A stretch of DNA of 64,000 bases. Source: Xenoacremonium recifei (taxonomy: Eukaryota > Ascomycota > Sordariomycetes > Hypocreales > Nectriaceae). This document shows, one piece after another, positions 63,901-64,000 of the stretch. A model generated the notes under the pieces. It was not told the origin of the DNA. It searched no databases and was given only the letters and a program-made list of their open reading frames with translations. The DNA lies in assembly GCA_012184525.1 (NCBI GenBank), contig WOFQ01000003.1, forward strand, positions 992,001 to 1,056,000, given 5' to 3'. The stretch's first letter is position 1. Every line of letters starts with the position of its first letter. Made by a program: the position numbers and the translations under genes.

Positions 63901-64000
63901 TTACAAGGCCGTTGCCGTTGCGAAACAGCCAACCACGGAGCGGTTCCTCGCTGTCGGGTTCTCACATAACTTGTGCTTCGTCAATTATTACGTATCCTGC
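60944..64000. other. Gene-free interval to the right edge (3.1 kb)
   Basis: Probably promoter and long 5' leader of the acidic-protein gene and 5' flank of a gene outside the window. It has a G11 run at 61370-61380 and is GC-rich at 61.2-61.9 kb. Short open frames on both strands show no protein family. The region upstream of 61.6 kb is ordinary mixed-composition DNA. Confidence 0.5.
61370..61380. repeat. Homopolymer G run (11 bases)
   Basis: Eleven consecutive G in the promoter-side flank of the acidic-protein gene. It could be a sequencing-length uncertainty point or a G-rich structure. Confidence 0.85.

Overview
This window is nuclear DNA of a filamentous ascomycete, most likely a member of the Sordariomycetes. 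The basis is short GT-AG introns (46-112 bases) with CTAAC/CTGAC-like branch sites, CT-rich stretches before start codons, a HET-domain gene, and single-copy genes of ascomycete type. I cannot place it at genus level from sequence alone. I support 24 protein-coding genes, one of them cut by the left edge. I found no rRNA, tRNA, CRISPR array or intact transposon.

Layout. 0-10 kb: an AGC (S6K/psk1-like) kinase, the U4/U6 splicing factor Prp4, a cyclin K/T-type cyclin, the U6 Sm-like protein Lsm8 and a nucleoside hydrolase. 11-21 kb: a membrane-anchored coiled-coil protein and a serine-rich protein, both of unknown function, a Tma17-like proteasome assembly factor, and a mitochondrial-type rhomboid protease divergent from it. 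22-28 kb: an Hst3/Hst4-type sirtuin, pyrroline-5-carboxylate reductase and a Rad60/Esc2-like SUMO-like-domain protein. 28.7-30.6 kb: a HET-domain gene. 32-42.3 kb: a WDR70-like WD40 protein, the SWI/SNF-RSC ATPase, an alpha/beta hydrolase and the very-long-chain hydroxyacyl-CoA dehydratase.

42.5-48.1 kb looks like a small accessory island. It has a 17-base minisatellite, a perfect 27-base inverted repeat, an aminoglycoside-phosphotransferase-like gene, a degenerate protein-kinase-like gene, a 34-base degenerate minisatellite, a gene with a PD-(D/E)XK-nuclease-like core, and an 18-base tandem repeat.

48.2-51.0 kb holds the clearest functional unit. Divergent genes for thymine dioxygenase (thymine-7-hydroxylase) and uracil-5-carboxylate (iso-orotate) decarboxylase share a 559-base promoter with GATA-factor sites. 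Together they would convert thymine to uracil. Next come a DnaJ protein of the Cwc23 type and a DUF2235 hydrolase. One intron of the DUF2235 gene is best explained as an AT-AC intron. The right end holds an Iba57/Caf17-like Fe-S assembly protein and one acidic protein of unknown function, set in long gene-free stretches (57.3-60.2 and 60.9-64.0 kb).

By theme, the window is mostly housekeeping genes (splicing, transcription and chromatin, genome maintenance, mitochondria), with one salvage gene pair and one repeat-bordered accessory block.
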